Part shown: positions 17,160 through 25,490 of the stretch, piece by piece | Layout of the letters: every line of letters starts with the position of its first letter | Numbering within the stretch: the stretch's first letter is position 1 | Origin: Pseudonocardia terrae | GTDB taxonomy: Bacteria > Actinomycetota > Actinomycetes > Mycobacteriales > Pseudonocardiaceae | Length of the DNA: 64,000 bases | Direction: 5' to 3' | Assembly: GCF_021343995.1 (NCBI RefSeq) | Contig: NZ_JAJTTE010000023.1 | Span: 1 to 64,000, forward strand | Program-made: the position numbers and the translations under genes | Notes under the pieces: model-generated | Seen by the model: only the letters and a program-made list of their open reading frames with translations | Databases searched by the model: none | Told to the model about the DNA's origin: nothing

Positions 17160-18142
17160 GCCCGGCAACGGGGAGCGGGCTGCGGGCCGACGACGTGATG
17201 AGCAGCCCCGTCGTCACCGTCCGAACCGGAACCCCGATCGCTCCGGCTGCAGCACTGCTGGCTGCGCACGGCTACACGGCCGCGCCGGTGGTCGATACGG
17301 AAGGGCGGGTGCTCGGCATCGTGACCGAGGCCGACCTGGTCCGTGACCGGTTCCGTCCCGAGGGATGGCCGGAAGGGCGCCCTCCCGAGAGCGTCGACGA
17401 CGTCATGTCCGGGACGCCGCTGTCGATGCGCCCGGAGGACGACCTCGCCGACGTCGTGTCGCTGATGCTGGCCGCGCACGTGCGGTCCGTGCCCATCGTG
17501 GACGACGGTGATCTGGTCGGCATCGTCACCCGCAGGGACGCGCTCAGAGTGATCGCGCGCGAGGAGCACAGCGCGGAGCAGGTGCGCAGCCGGCGGGGCC
17601 TGCCGGATCGGCCGGCGCCGCGTGTCGAGTCCCCGCGCGGCCGGATCGTCGTGGGCGACGACGGCTCGCCCGGCGCCGCCGTCGCGCTCCGGTTCGCGCT
17701 GCGCGAGGCGGCTCGCCGGGGGACACCGGTCGAGGTGGTCTCGGCGTTCACCGTGCCCGCGCCCTGGCCGGAGGTGTACGGCGTCCCGCAGGTCCCGACA
17801 TCCCGCGGACTGGCCAGGGAGATCGAGCACGAGCTTCGCGTCCGGGCCGCCGAGGCGACCGAGGAACTACGAGCTGAGTACCGGGGCGTTCCGCCCGAGG
17901 TCGCGGTGCGAGCGGTTCCGGGTGAGCCGGGCCAGGTGCTCAGCGGTGCAGCGGCGGGAGCCGATCTGCTCGTGGTCGGGTCTCGCGGACGCGGAGCGGG
18001 CGCCAGCCTGCTCCTCGGGTCGGTGGGCCTGCACTGTGTCCTGCACGCACCCTGCACGGTCACCGTCGTGCGGACGCCGGGTGGGCGCGACCATGCTCCG
18101 CGACGCGGAGACCGCGCGGAAGCCGTGGGGGTGGCCCGATGA
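17156..18142 (+). CDS. CBS-CBS-USP fusion protein
   Basis: 328 residues. A CBS pair (about 8-130) with D-D-V-M-S-S and G-I-V-T-E-A-D-L-V, then a linker rich in Arg/Pro, then one USP domain (about 160-310). The USP half has a full ATP motif, V-V-G-S-R-G-R-G-A-G-A-S-L-L-L-G-S. One chain therefore joins two adenine-nucleotide-sensing modules. Start chosen at 17156 because of the ATGA overlap with the Rv1733c-like gene; the frame is open further upstream but lies inside that gene. The stop overlaps 18139 by ATGA. Confidence 0.9.
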   Translation: MSPATGSGLRADDVMSSPVVTVRTGTPIAPAAALLAAHGYTAAPVVDTEGRVLGIVTEADLVRDRFRPEGWPEGRPPESVDDVMSGTPLSMRPEDDLADVVSLMLAAHVRSVPIVDDGDLVGIVTRRDALRVIAREEHSAEQVRSRRGLPDRPAPRVESPRGRIVVGDDGSPGAAVALRFALREAARRGTPVEVVSAFTVPAPWPEVYGVPQVPTSRGLAREIEHELRVRAAEATEELRAEYRGVPPEVAVRAVPGEPGQVLSGAAAGADLLVVGSRGRGAGASLLLGSVGLHCVLHAPCTVTVVRTPGGRDHAPRRGDRAEAVGVAR

Positions 18143-18843
18143 CGCCGATGCGCCGGACCCTCGTCGCGGACGTCATGACGACCGATGTCGAAGCGGTGAG
18201 CCCGGATGCGCCGGTGGCCGAGGTGGTCGCCGCACTTCGCCGGCGTGGAGTTCGTGCCTTGCCCGTGGTCGACGGTGAACACCTGCTCGGGGTCGTGTCC
18301 GAGGCCGACGTCCTGCGCCTCGTCGAGCACGACGACGTGGAGCCACCCGTGTACCACCGGCGCCGGCGCTGGCGGCAGCGATCGGAGATCCATCCCCACA
18401 CCCGAGCCCGGGACCTGATGACGACCGATGTCGTCGCCGTCGCGCCCGATGCGGGCGTGGCCGAGGCGGCGCGTGTCATGGCAGAGCACCGGTTGGGATG
18501 GCTCCCGGTGGTCGACGGACCCACGGGGAATCTGGAGGGCAGGCTCGTACGCCTTTGCGGCGTGCTCGGGCGCTCGGACCTGCTGGAGGTGTTCGAGCGG
18601 CCGGACGACGACATGATCCGCGAGGTCCGCGAGGAGGTCCTCGGCCGCATACTGCTGATCGACCCGGGGCGGGTGGACGTGACGGCGTCGGGCGGAGTGG
18701 TCGAGCTGAAGGGCCGAGTGCCCACGCACGCCGACGCCGTGGTGGCCGTCGCCCTCACCCGTCGGCTGGAGGGTGTGGTCGACGTGGTCGACCGGCTCAC
18801 GCACGACGTGGACGAGCGGACCGTCGACGTGAAGTCCCTCTAG
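18139..18843 (+). CDS. CBS-pair protein with C-terminal BON domain
   Basis: 234 residues. CBS 1 (about 7-65), an Arg-rich insert (Y-H-R-R-R-R-W-R-Q-R), CBS 2 (about 90-155), then BON (about 165-225) with V-D-V-T-A-S-G-G-V-V-E-L-K-G. Last gene of the operon 16323-18843, joined to the fusion gene by ATGA. It ends with TAG at 18841-18843, touching the stop of the convergent GAPDH-like gene, which begins at 18844. Confidence 0.9.
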   Translation: MTPMRRTLVADVMTTDVEAVSPDAPVAEVVAALRRRGVRALPVVDGEHLLGVVSEADVLRLVEHDDVEPPVYHRRRRWRQRSEIHPHTRARDLMTTDVVAVAPDAGVAEAARVMAEHRLGWLPVVDGPTGNLEGRLVRLCGVLGRSDLLEVFERPDDDMIREVREEVLGRILLIDPGRVDVTASGGVVELKGRVPTHADAVVAVALTRRLEGVVDVVDRLTHDVDERTVDVKSL

Positions 18844-19845
18844 TCAGCGGCCCGGAAGGGTGCGCGCCATGATCCCGAGGAGGTCGGCCACGCGGTGCAC
18901 GTGCCCGGCTTCCGGGTCGTACCAGCCGATCACGGAGACCAGCTCCCCGCGCGTGCGGATCAGACCGAGGTCGGCGAGACAGGAGGCCGTCTCGCCCACC
19001 ACATCGCGCGAGACCAGTGGCTCGCGCGTGCAGTCCAGCAGGGCCTTCAGCGCACCCTCCGACGCGGTGGTCAGGCAACGGCGGACCTGACCCGGTGTGG
19101 CGGGGGCGCTGAGCCGAGCGGTCACGTCGACGAGGGCGGCGTCCACGGTGGGCACCCGCAACGCCAGCCCGTCGATCCGCTCCCGTAGCTCCGGCAGCAG
19201 TGCGCCGATGTCCGCGCCCACCCGGTCCGCGGTGGGGACGATGTTCACCGCGGCGTCCCGGACGAGATGGGGGTCGGTGGGATCCGTGATGGGCGCGGTG
19301 CGGCCCCCCACCGTGGTGACCAGCGCCTCGACCACGCCGAGCCCACGATGCAGCGGGGCGAGGAGAGCCGCCGCACAGGCGGCCTCGGCCGACGACGCCG
19401 AGACCACCCGGTGCCGCGGAGCGTCGTAGACGTCCTCGTTGAGACCGGGCACGACGGTGACCTCCGCTGCCGCGTCCGCCCCGCCGGCGACAAGGACCGC
19501 CCGCACACCGTGCGGGAACCCGGCATCGGCGGGGGTCGGCGCGCCCGCGCAGGTGTCCCCGGTGCGGACGACGATCTCCACGTCGGCGCCGGCCCAGTGC
19601 GGATGGTCCTCGTGGAGGACACGGATCGTGTGGTCGTCCACACCCAGGTGCTCGTCGGCGATCTCGACCCGATGATCCCAGCGCCCGTGCGTGGAGTCGT
19701 GCAGGAGGCGGCGACCGATGTCGGCGGCCGGTGCGGCGTCACGCAGGGCGACGACCTCGAAGTCGGGCTCGTGCCGGTCGGCGATCGTGCGGAGCAGCTG
19801 CCGGCCGAACCGTCCCGCGCCGTCGACGCCCACGCGGACGCGCAT
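18844..19845 (-). CDS. GAPDH-like protein lacking the catalytic histidine
   Basis: 333 residues, normal GAPDH length. The NAD fold starts G-V-D-G-A-G-R-F-G-R-Q-L-L-R. The active-site region reads V-V-S-A-S-S-A-E-A-A-C-A-A-A-L-L-A-P-L: a cysteine sits at the usual distance before L-A-P-L, but with about four extra residues and without the S-C-T-T-N core. The T-T-V-H-A motif is T-T-V-G-G, so the base histidine is missing. R-V-P-T-V-D and W-Y-D-P-E are kept. Catalysis of the glycolytic reaction is therefore doubtful; a related dehydrogenase or a regulatory role is possible. ATG at 19845 follows GAGAGGAG. A close upstream Hsp20 gene is on the same strand. Confidence 0.82.
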   Translation of the reverse strand: MRVRVGVDGAGRFGRQLLRTIADRHEPDFEVVALRDAAPAADIGRRLLHDSTHGRWDHRVEIADEHLGVDDHTIRVLHEDHPHWAGADVEIVVRTGDTCAGAPTPADAGFPHGVRAVLVAGGADAAAEVTVVPGLNEDVYDAPRHRVVSASSAEAACAAALLAPLHRGLGVVEALVTTVGGRTAPITDPTDPHLVRDAAVNIVPTADRVGADIGALLPELRERIDGLALRVPTVDAALVDVTARLSAPATPGQVRRCLTTASEGALKALLDCTREPLVSRDVVGETASCLADLGLIRTRGELVSVIGWYDPEAGHVHRVADLLGIMARTLPGR

Positions 19846-19909
19846 GGCGGCTCCTCTCGTGCCGGAACGGCGTGCCGCGCCCGGATCGGCGCGGCACACA
19901 ACGCAGGGT

Positions 19910-20380
19910 TCAGGAGCTGCTGACCGGGATGCTGGTCGGCTTCTTGGCCTCCGGCACGGGTGGCATCGGGATACGGATCTCGAGCATCCCGTCCTTGTAG
20001 CTGGCCGTGATGTCGCCCTCGCTCACGTTCTCGGGCAGCGGGAGCGTGCGCATCATCGAGCCGTAGCGGATCTCGTGGCGGGTGTAGCCCTTGTCCTCAC
20101 GGTCCTGCTCGATGCGCCGCTCGGCCCTGATACGCAGCATGCCGTCGGCTGCGGTGATCTCGACGTCCTTCGCCGGGTCGATGCCCGGCAGGTCGGCCTT
20201 GATCACCTGGGTGTCACCGTCGCGGTACTCGTCGACCCGGATCAGCTCCTCGCCGGCCGGCCAGTCCAGCCCGAAGGGCCGGCGCATGGGCAGCGCGCGG
20301 AACCACTCGTCGAACAGACGGTCCATGCGGGTGAACGACGTGACGTCGGCGCCCTTGTCTCGGCGCGAGATCATGCTCAT
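19910..20380 (-). CDS. Hsp20 small heat-shock protein (alpha-crystallin type)
   Basis: 156 residues. The alpha-crystallin core runs from about 48 to 138, with A-D-L-P-G-I-D-P near its start, G-M-L-R-I-R-A-E-R and the closing K-D-G-M-L-E-I-R-I-P. The last residues contain I-P-V, the usual C-terminal anchor for oligomers. Hsp20 holds unfolding proteins without ATP; HspX/Acr (Rv2031c) is a hallmark of the DosR regulon. ATG at 20380 (20374 also possible) with GGAGAGGA upstream. The 224-base upstream gap holds two symmetric elements (20419-20430 and 20493-20510). Confidence 0.92.
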   Translation of the reverse strand: MSMISRRDKGADVTSFTRMDRLFDEWFRALPMRRPFGLDWPAGEELIRVDEYRDGDTQVIKADLPGIDPAKDVEITAADGMLRIRAERRIEQDREDKGYTRHEIRYGSMMRTLPLPENVSEGDITASYKDGMLEIRIPMPPVPEAKKPTSIPVSSS

Positions 20381-20418
20381 GGAAGATCCTCTCCTCGTGG
20401 GTCCCCCGGGCGCGTCCT

Positions 20419-20430
20419 GTCCGGCGGGAC
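20419..20430. promoter_or_regulatory. Symmetric element GTCCGGCGGGAC upstream of hsp20
   Basis: GTCC and GGAC arms 4 bases apart, about 40 bases before the hsp20 start. The near-identical GTCCGCCGGGAC occurs at 41831-41842, about 115 bases before another universal stress gene. The half-sites are those of DosR but face outward, so this may be unrelated. Confidence 0.25.
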
Positions 20431-20492
20431 ACCGTCGACACTCCGCTTCCGTCTCGCCGGTGCTCAGGGCCGTCCGCCCCGCGACGGACCCG

Positions 20493-20510
20493 CCGGACGT
20501 CACCGTCCGG
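20493..20510. promoter_or_regulatory. Perfect inverted repeat upstream of hsp20
   Basis: CCGGACG (20493-20499) and CGTCCGG (20504-20510) are perfect 7-base arms 4 bases apart, about 113 bases before the hsp20 start. The inner GGACG-N4-CGTCC is repeated at 27188-27201, between the flavodoxin-like gene and a stress gene. Confidence 0.35.
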
Positions 20511-20604
20511 AGAGGCCGTGTGACGGTGAGGATCGAGGACGCGGGAGGCCGGCCGGTGCCCGACTCAGGACGAAGCCCTGTCGTCGGATCCCGGTCCTCT
20601 CCGC

Positions 20605-22278
20605 TCAGGTGGACGACGGGGCCAGCGCCGGCTCCTTCTGCTTGCGGGGCTTGGTTGGTGGGTCGTGCGGGAGGTTCCGGGTGGACATCAGGGCGAGCAG
20701 GGCGAGCAGGGCTGCGGTCAGCAGGCCGACCTTGAGCGAGCCGAGCTGGGCCTGGCTGTAGTCCTGCGCGATCGCCGTGGTGGTGGCCGGGTCGAGCCCG
20801 GCCTGGTCGGCGGCGGCGTGCACCTGGTCGGCCGAGACGAAGTCGATGCCGTTCTCGACGGCCACGCCCACCTGGGCGGAGACCTCGGCGGTGATCCGCG
20901 GGTCCGCCTCGACGGTGCTGACGAAGCCGCTGGTCAGCCCGGTGAGCACGATCGCGCCGATCAGCGCGACGCCGAGGGAGGAGCCGAGCTGCTGCCCGGT
21001 GTACTGCAGGCCGCCGGCCTCGCCGCGCCCGGAGGCGTCGACCGAGGACTGCACGACGTTGCCGAGCTGGGAGGCGATGAGGCCCATCCCGATGCCGAGG
21101 ATCGCCATCGAGACGGCGAACCCCGCGTCGCGCAGTTCGGGCTGGACGGTGGCGAGCAGGATCAGGATCGCCAGCACGGTGGTGGTGAGCCCGGCCCGGA
21201 CGATCCCGCGCACGGTGAAGCGGGTCGACAGCCGCGAGCCGGCCGCGGCGGCCAGGAACATGGTGATCGAGATGGGCAGCATCTTGATGCCGGTCTGCAG
21301 CGCGTTGAGGCCGAGGACGAGTTGCAGGTACAGCGGCACCACGAAGAAGACGCCCATGAGGATGAGGTTCTGGCCGAACAGCCCGGCCAGGCCCGAGCGC
21401 AGGGGCGGGATCCGCAGAAGGCTCAGGTGCACGAGCGGGTCGGCGCCGGTCTTCTCCCGGTGGCGCTGCCAGACCGTGAACGCCCAGAGCAGGACGGCGC
21501 CGCCGGCAATCATCCAGATGGTCAGGGAGAAGCCCAGCGGCGTGATCGGGGAGGCTTTGGGCACCACCCAGCCCCAGGTGCTCGACTGCAGCGTGCCGAG
21601 CACGATGACGCCGAGGCCCACGGCCGACAGGACGGCGCCCAGGTAGTCCAGCCGCGGTTTCGGCCCGCTGCGCTCGGCGTCGTCGACCTTGCCGGTCATG
21701 GCGAGGATGAACACGACCAGCACGACCTCGCCGGCGAACACGGCCCGCCAGGTGAGCTCCGTCGTCGCCCAGCCGCCGAGGATCGGGCCCACGGCGATGC
21801 CGGCCCCGGCGACGCCGCCGATCACCGCGTAGGCCACCTTGCGGGAGGCCCCGGTGAAGTTCCCGGCGATGAGCGCGGCCAGCGCCGGCAGGACCAGCGA
21901 GGCGCCGAGTCCTTCCAGGACCGACCAGCCCAGGGTCAGCACCGCCACGGTCGGCGCCAGCGCGGTCACCAGCGAACCGCACCCGTAGATGACCAGCCCG
22001 ACGACGAACGCGCGGCGGCGGCCGATGATGTCGCCGACCTTGGCGCCGGTCAGCATGAACATCGCCATGACCAGGCAGTACAGCGTGATCACGGCCTGGA
22101 TCGTCGTCACCGTGGTGTCGAAGTCGACGACCAGCGTGCTGATCGACACGTTCATCACCGACTGGTCGAGCACCATGACGAACTGCGCGGCGGCCAGCGC
22201 GATCAGCGCCACCCAGCGGATCGCCGGTCCGGCCGACATGCCGGGCGTCGCGCTGACGGCGTCCGTCGTGTCGGTCAT
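20605..22278 (-). CDS. MFS transporter, DHA2 family (14 helices, EmrB/QacA type)
   Basis: 557 residues. About 14 hydrophobic segments. The opening V-M-V-L-D-Q-S-V-M-N-V motif (first helix, D-x-S/T-x-V-N-V-A type) and G-D-I-I-G-R-R-R-A-F between helices 2 and 3 are typical of drug/proton antiporters. The V-G-P-I-L-G-G motif C of exporters is also present. Exports an unknown substrate across the inner membrane using the proton gradient. ATG at 22278 follows GAAGGGA. It lies upstream of hsp20 on the same strand, with a 224-base gap, so a separate transcript is likely. Confidence 0.9.
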   Translation of the reverse strand: MTDTTDAVSATPGMSAGPAIRWVALIALAAAQFVMVLDQSVMNVSISTLVVDFDTTVTTIQAVITLYCLVMAMFMLTGAKVGDIIGRRRAFVVGLVIYGCGSLVTALAPTVAVLTLGWSVLEGLGASLVLPALAALIAGNFTGASRKVAYAVIGGVAGAGIAVGPILGGWATTELTWRAVFAGEVVLVVFILAMTGKVDDAERSGPKPRLDYLGAVLSAVGLGVIVLGTLQSSTWGWVVPKASPITPLGFSLTIWMIAGGAVLLWAFTVWQRHREKTGADPLVHLSLLRIPPLRSGLAGLFGQNLILMGVFFVVPLYLQLVLGLNALQTGIKMLPISITMFLAAAAGSRLSTRFTVRGIVRAGLTTTVLAILILLATVQPELRDAGFAVSMAILGIGMGLIASQLGNVVQSSVDASGRGEAGGLQYTGQQLGSSLGVALIGAIVLTGLTSGFVSTVEADPRITAEVSAQVGVAVENGIDFVSADQVHAAADQAGLDPATTTAIAQDYSQAQLGSLKVGLLTAALLALLALMSTRNLPHDPPTKPRKQKEPALAPSST

Positions 22279-22852
22279 GGTCGGGTCCCTTCAGCGCTCC
22301 GGCCCGCCGGCCACCTCCTGTGATCCGCCCGACACGCCGGCAGGCACGGCGATCGGGAAGCCGCGTCGGTCTTGCCCGACTTCCGGACACAGAATGTTCG
22401 CTCGTCAGTTCTTTCTCGGAGGCACGCCGAGGAGGCGGCCAACGATCGAGAGGGGCGCGAGCGGCGGCATCGCCCAATCGGGGTGAACCGCGTTTCGCCG
22501 TCGTGGAGCCGGCACGGGATGCACGCTCCGGCCGGCCGTTGCTGCACACAGACCGTCGCGGTCATCTCGTCGGAGAGCTGCCGCCACGATCACGACGACG
22601 AACACGACGGGAGCGGACAGGCCTTGACGCCGTCCTGGTGCGATGTTCGTGTTGCCCGGTCGGTCGTGAACCCCGGGCCTCGGCTCCGCGCGTGAGAGGG
22701 TCCGAACGAGCCGGCTCCCGCCGGATAGGGCCGGACGACCCTGCTCCGCGGTCGTGTCCTCGTCCTCTCGCCGTGCCGCGGTGCCCTGTCCCGGCCGGCC
22801 CCGCGGTGGGAGCGTGGCCCACGACGACAGGACCGGGGACGAGGGGGATGTC
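22279..22852. other. 574-base intergenic region between MFS gene and stress gene
   Basis: The two flanking genes are divergent. Short open frames on both strands lack ribosome sites and recognisable sequence. The only element I can point to is a motif copy near the right end (22714-22732), about 120 bases before the stress gene. Confidence 0.5.
22714..22732. promoter_or_regulatory. Candidate island motif (GCTCCC-N7-AGGGCC)
   Basis: GCTCCC at 22714-22719 and AGGGCC at 22727-22732, 7 bases apart. The spacer GCCGGAT resembles the TGCCGGT spacer of the site at 38272-38290, and GGACG follows here where CAACGG follows there, so similarity extends beyond the half-sites. Confidence 0.35.
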
Positions 22853-23719
22853 GTGCTGGACTTCGAGCGGGGTGCGACCGAGCACCCGGTGGTGGTGGGC
22901 GTCGACGCGACGCGCTCCTCGCGCGACGCCGCCACCTGGGCGGCCGAGATCGCAGACGCCCGTGGCGCGCCTCTCCACCTGGTGCTCGTCGGGTTCGACA
23001 TGATGCCCGGCTGGCTGAGTGAGCTGGCGGCGCGCCTCGGCGCCCATGCTGACCTGGCTCCGGGGCCGGCCGACCCCGAGGCGGTGGCGGACGCCCTGCT
23101 CGGCCGGGCCGGCGGCGCCGACCTCCTGGTGGTGGGCAGCCATGGCGAGGGGAGCTCCTCGGGGCTGCTGGCGGGGACCGCCGCCCTCCGGCTTGCGGGC
23201 GCGTCGCCGTGCCCGCTCGCCGTCGTGCGTGGGGTCGCCTCGGACCGCACCGCGCCGACGGCCGGGCCGATCGTCGTGGGGATCGACGGCACCGAGGCAG
23301 GGTTCGACGCACTCGACCTCGCCGCCGACCTCGCCCGCGACCTCGGGGCGCCGCTGCTGGTGGTGCACGCATGGTCCGACGTCGTCCCCGGCGCCGGCGG
23401 TGGCGCCCACCGCCGTCCGGAGGACTGGTCCGAGCTCGCCGCGCAGGGGGAGGCCGTCGCGGCCGAGGCACGGCGACGCGTCCTCGCGCGGGTTCCCGGC
23501 GTGGACGTCGAGGTGCGGGCGGTGGAGGGCACCGCTCTGCGCACGCTGCTGGACCTCGCCGAGACGGCCCGGATGGTCGTCGCGGCGCCTCGGGCCGGCG
23601 CGCGGACCCCCCGGCCCGACGACGGTGTTTTACTCGGGTCGACCAGCCGCGGGCTCGTCGGGTTCGCCCCCTGCCCGGTGGTACTGGCCGCGGTCCGGGT
23701 GCCGGCACGGAGCCGCTGA
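22853..23719 (+). CDS. Universal stress protein, tandem domains
   Basis: 288 residues from the GTG at 22853, chosen for a GAGGGGGA site 4-5 bases upstream; the frame is open further upstream. The first USP half (about 12-130) has V-V-G-S-H-G-E-G-S-S-S-G-L-L-A-G-T, a nearly standard ATP motif. The second half (about 137-280) ends V-L-L-G-S-T-S-R-G-L but has lost the first glycines (V-V-A-A-P-R-A-G). The first half is short, with only about 25 residues between strands 1 and 3. Convergent with the SulP gene, 19 bases apart. Confidence 0.88.
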   Translation: MLDFERGATEHPVVVGVDATRSSRDAATWAAEIADARGAPLHLVLVGFDMMPGWLSELAARLGAHADLAPGPADPEAVADALLGRAGGADLLVVGSHGEGSSSGLLAGTAALRLAGASPCPLAVVRGVASDRTAPTAGPIVVGIDGTEAGFDALDLAADLARDLGAPLLVVHAWSDVVPGAGGGAHRRPEDWSELAAQGEAVAAEARRRVLARVPGVDVEVRAVEGTALRTLLDLAETARMVVAAPRAGARTPRPDDGVLLGSTSRGLVGFAPCPVVLAAVRVPARSR

Positions 23720-23738
23720 AGACGCGCGACGCCGGGCG

Positions 23739-25490
23739 TCACGCCGCCGGAGGCCCACCGCCGGCAACAGGACCCGGTGGATCGGTCGACTCGCCCGTGG
23801 CGGTGCTGTAGGCGGCCACGGCCGTCGGGAGCGTCGGGTAGAGCCGTTCCCGGGGGATGGTCTCGAGTACGCCGCCGGCGGCGAGGTCCTCGATCAGCTC
23901 GCGTTTCGCGCGGGCCACCCCGACGACGACACCGCGCCCGGTCAGCTCCCGGGCGAGCGCGCAGAGCATGTCCGCCGCGGTCACGTCGAGCTCGGTGACG
24001 GCCTCGAGGTCCAGCACCACCCAGTGGGCCGACCCCGGGCCGTCGGCGGCGGCGAGCACGCTGGCGCGGAAGTCATCGGCGTTGGCGAAGAACAGCGGCG
24101 CGTCGTAGCGGTGCACGATCAGCCCCGGAACGGGTTCGGTGCCGGGCAGATCGTCGACGTCGTGCATCCCGGGCACCCCAGGGGCGAAGCCGAGCACGGC
24201 CGAGTGCGGCCGGGCGATCCGGCGGACCAGGTCCAGCAGGGAGAGGCCGACGGCCGCCAGCACCCCGTACAGCACTCCGAGGGCGAGCACGGCGGCGACG
24301 GTGGCGAGGGCGAGCAGCAGCTCGCTGCGCCGGAACCGCGCGATTCGCCGGAACTCACCGACCTCGATCAGCCGCAGCGCGGCGTAGACCACGAGTGCGC
24401 CGAGGGCAGCCCGGGGCAGCGTCGCGAGGACCCGGCCGCCCACGAGCAGCACGGCCAGGACGGCGAGCAGGGCCACCACCGAGTGCAGCTGGCTCCGCGC
24501 GCCGGTCGCGGCACCCAGCGCGGTCCGGCTGCCGCTGCTGCTCACCGGGAAGGCGCCGACCAGGCCCGACGCCAGGTTCGCCCCGCCGAGTGCGACCAGC
24601 TCCCGATCGGCGTCGAGCGGGGTCGTCGTCCGGTCGGCGAAGGCCCGGCCGGTCAGCACCACGTCGGTGTAGCCGACCACGGCGACTCCGAGCGCCGGGA
24701 GCACCAGCGACCCGTAGTCGGCAAGCGAAAGGGCCGGGAGGCCGGGCACGGGCAGTCCCGAGGGCACGGTGCCGATCGTGGCCACCCCTATCCGGTCGAG
24801 CCCGAGCGCGGCGACCGCGCCGGCGGCGAGCAGCACCGCGAGCAGCGGGACCGGAGCGCGGGGGGCCAGCAGTGCGCCGAGACCGAGGAGCGTGAGCACC
24901 GTGAGCCCGACGGCCAGCGTAGGGAGGTGCACCTGGTCGACTTGGGCCGTGAAGGAGCGCACCTCGCTCATGGCGCTCTCGCCGTCCACGGGGACGCCGG
25001 TCAGGGGCCCCAGCTGGCTGATGATCATGATCACCGCGATGCCGGCCAGGTAGCCGACGAGGACGGGCCGGGACAGGAGGTCGGCCAGGAAGGCGAGCCG
25101 GGCCACCCGGGCGGCCAGACACACGACGCCGACGACGAGCGCGAGGCCGGCGGCGAGGGCGGCGTAGCGGCCGGGGTCGCCCCCCGCCAGCGGTCCCAGC
25201 GCCGTGGCGGTGAGCAGTGCGGTGGTCGACTCCGGGCCGATCGACAGCAGAGGCGAGGAGCCCAGCAGCGGGTACACGGCGAGCGCGGCTCCCGCGGCCC
25301 AGAGCCCCGCCACGGGCGGCAGGCCCGCCACTACGGCGTACGCCAGCACCTGGGGCACCAGGTACGCGGCGACCGTCAGGCCACCGAGGAGATCCCCCCG
25401 GAGTGCGCCCCAGCGGCGGCGCCGCAGCGCGTCGGCTCCCGGGGTCAACCCGGGTGGCGCGCGCAGGGCGACGCGGACCGGCCGACTCAC
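23739..25490 (-). CDS. SulP/SLC26 anion transporter with STAS domain, Rv1739c-like
   Basis: 583 residues. N-terminal P-Q-V-L-A-Y-A-V-V-A-G-L-P-P-V-A-G-L-W is the SulP signature; about 10-12 membrane segments run to residue 420. A STAS domain (about 440-560) includes V-V-L-D-L-E-A-V-T-E-L-D-V-T. Members carry sulfate, bicarbonate or other anions. Rv1739c, a SulP protein, belongs to the DosR regulon next to Rv1738, the homologue of 1528-1791 here. The GTG start overlaps the stop of the nitroreductase gene (GTGA), so it is the last gene of the operon flavodoxin - nitroreductase - SulP. A long open frame upstream of the GTG is a shadow. Confidence 0.92.
   Translation of the reverse strand: MSRPVRVALRAPPGLTPGADALRRRRWGALRGDLLGGLTVAAYLVPQVLAYAVVAGLPPVAGLWAAGAALAVYPLLGSSPLLSIGPESTTALLTATALGPLAGGDPGRYAALAAGLALVVGVVCLAARVARLAFLADLLSRPVLVGYLAGIAVIMIISQLGPLTGVPVDGESAMSEVRSFTAQVDQVHLPTLAVGLTVLTLLGLGALLAPRAPVPLLAVLLAAGAVAALGLDRIGVATIGTVPSGLPVPGLPALSLADYGSLVLPALGVAVVGYTDVVLTGRAFADRTTTPLDADRELVALGGANLASGLVGAFPVSSSGSRTALGAATGARSQLHSVVALLAVLAVLLVGGRVLATLPRAALGALVVYAALRLIEVGEFRRIARFRRSELLLALATVAAVLALGVLYGVLAAVGLSLLDLVRRIARPHSAVLGFAPGVPGMHDVDDLPGTEPVPGLIVHRYDAPLFFANADDFRASVLAAADGPGSAHWVVLDLEAVTELDVTAADMLCALARELTGRGVVVGVARAKRELIEDLAAGGVLETIPRERLYPTLPTAVAAYSTATGESTDPPGPVAGGGPPAA

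Noticed and set aside
18844..19845. Calling the gene a normal gap
   Set aside because: The active-site histidine is absent and the cysteine loop is altered, so the functional name would mislead.
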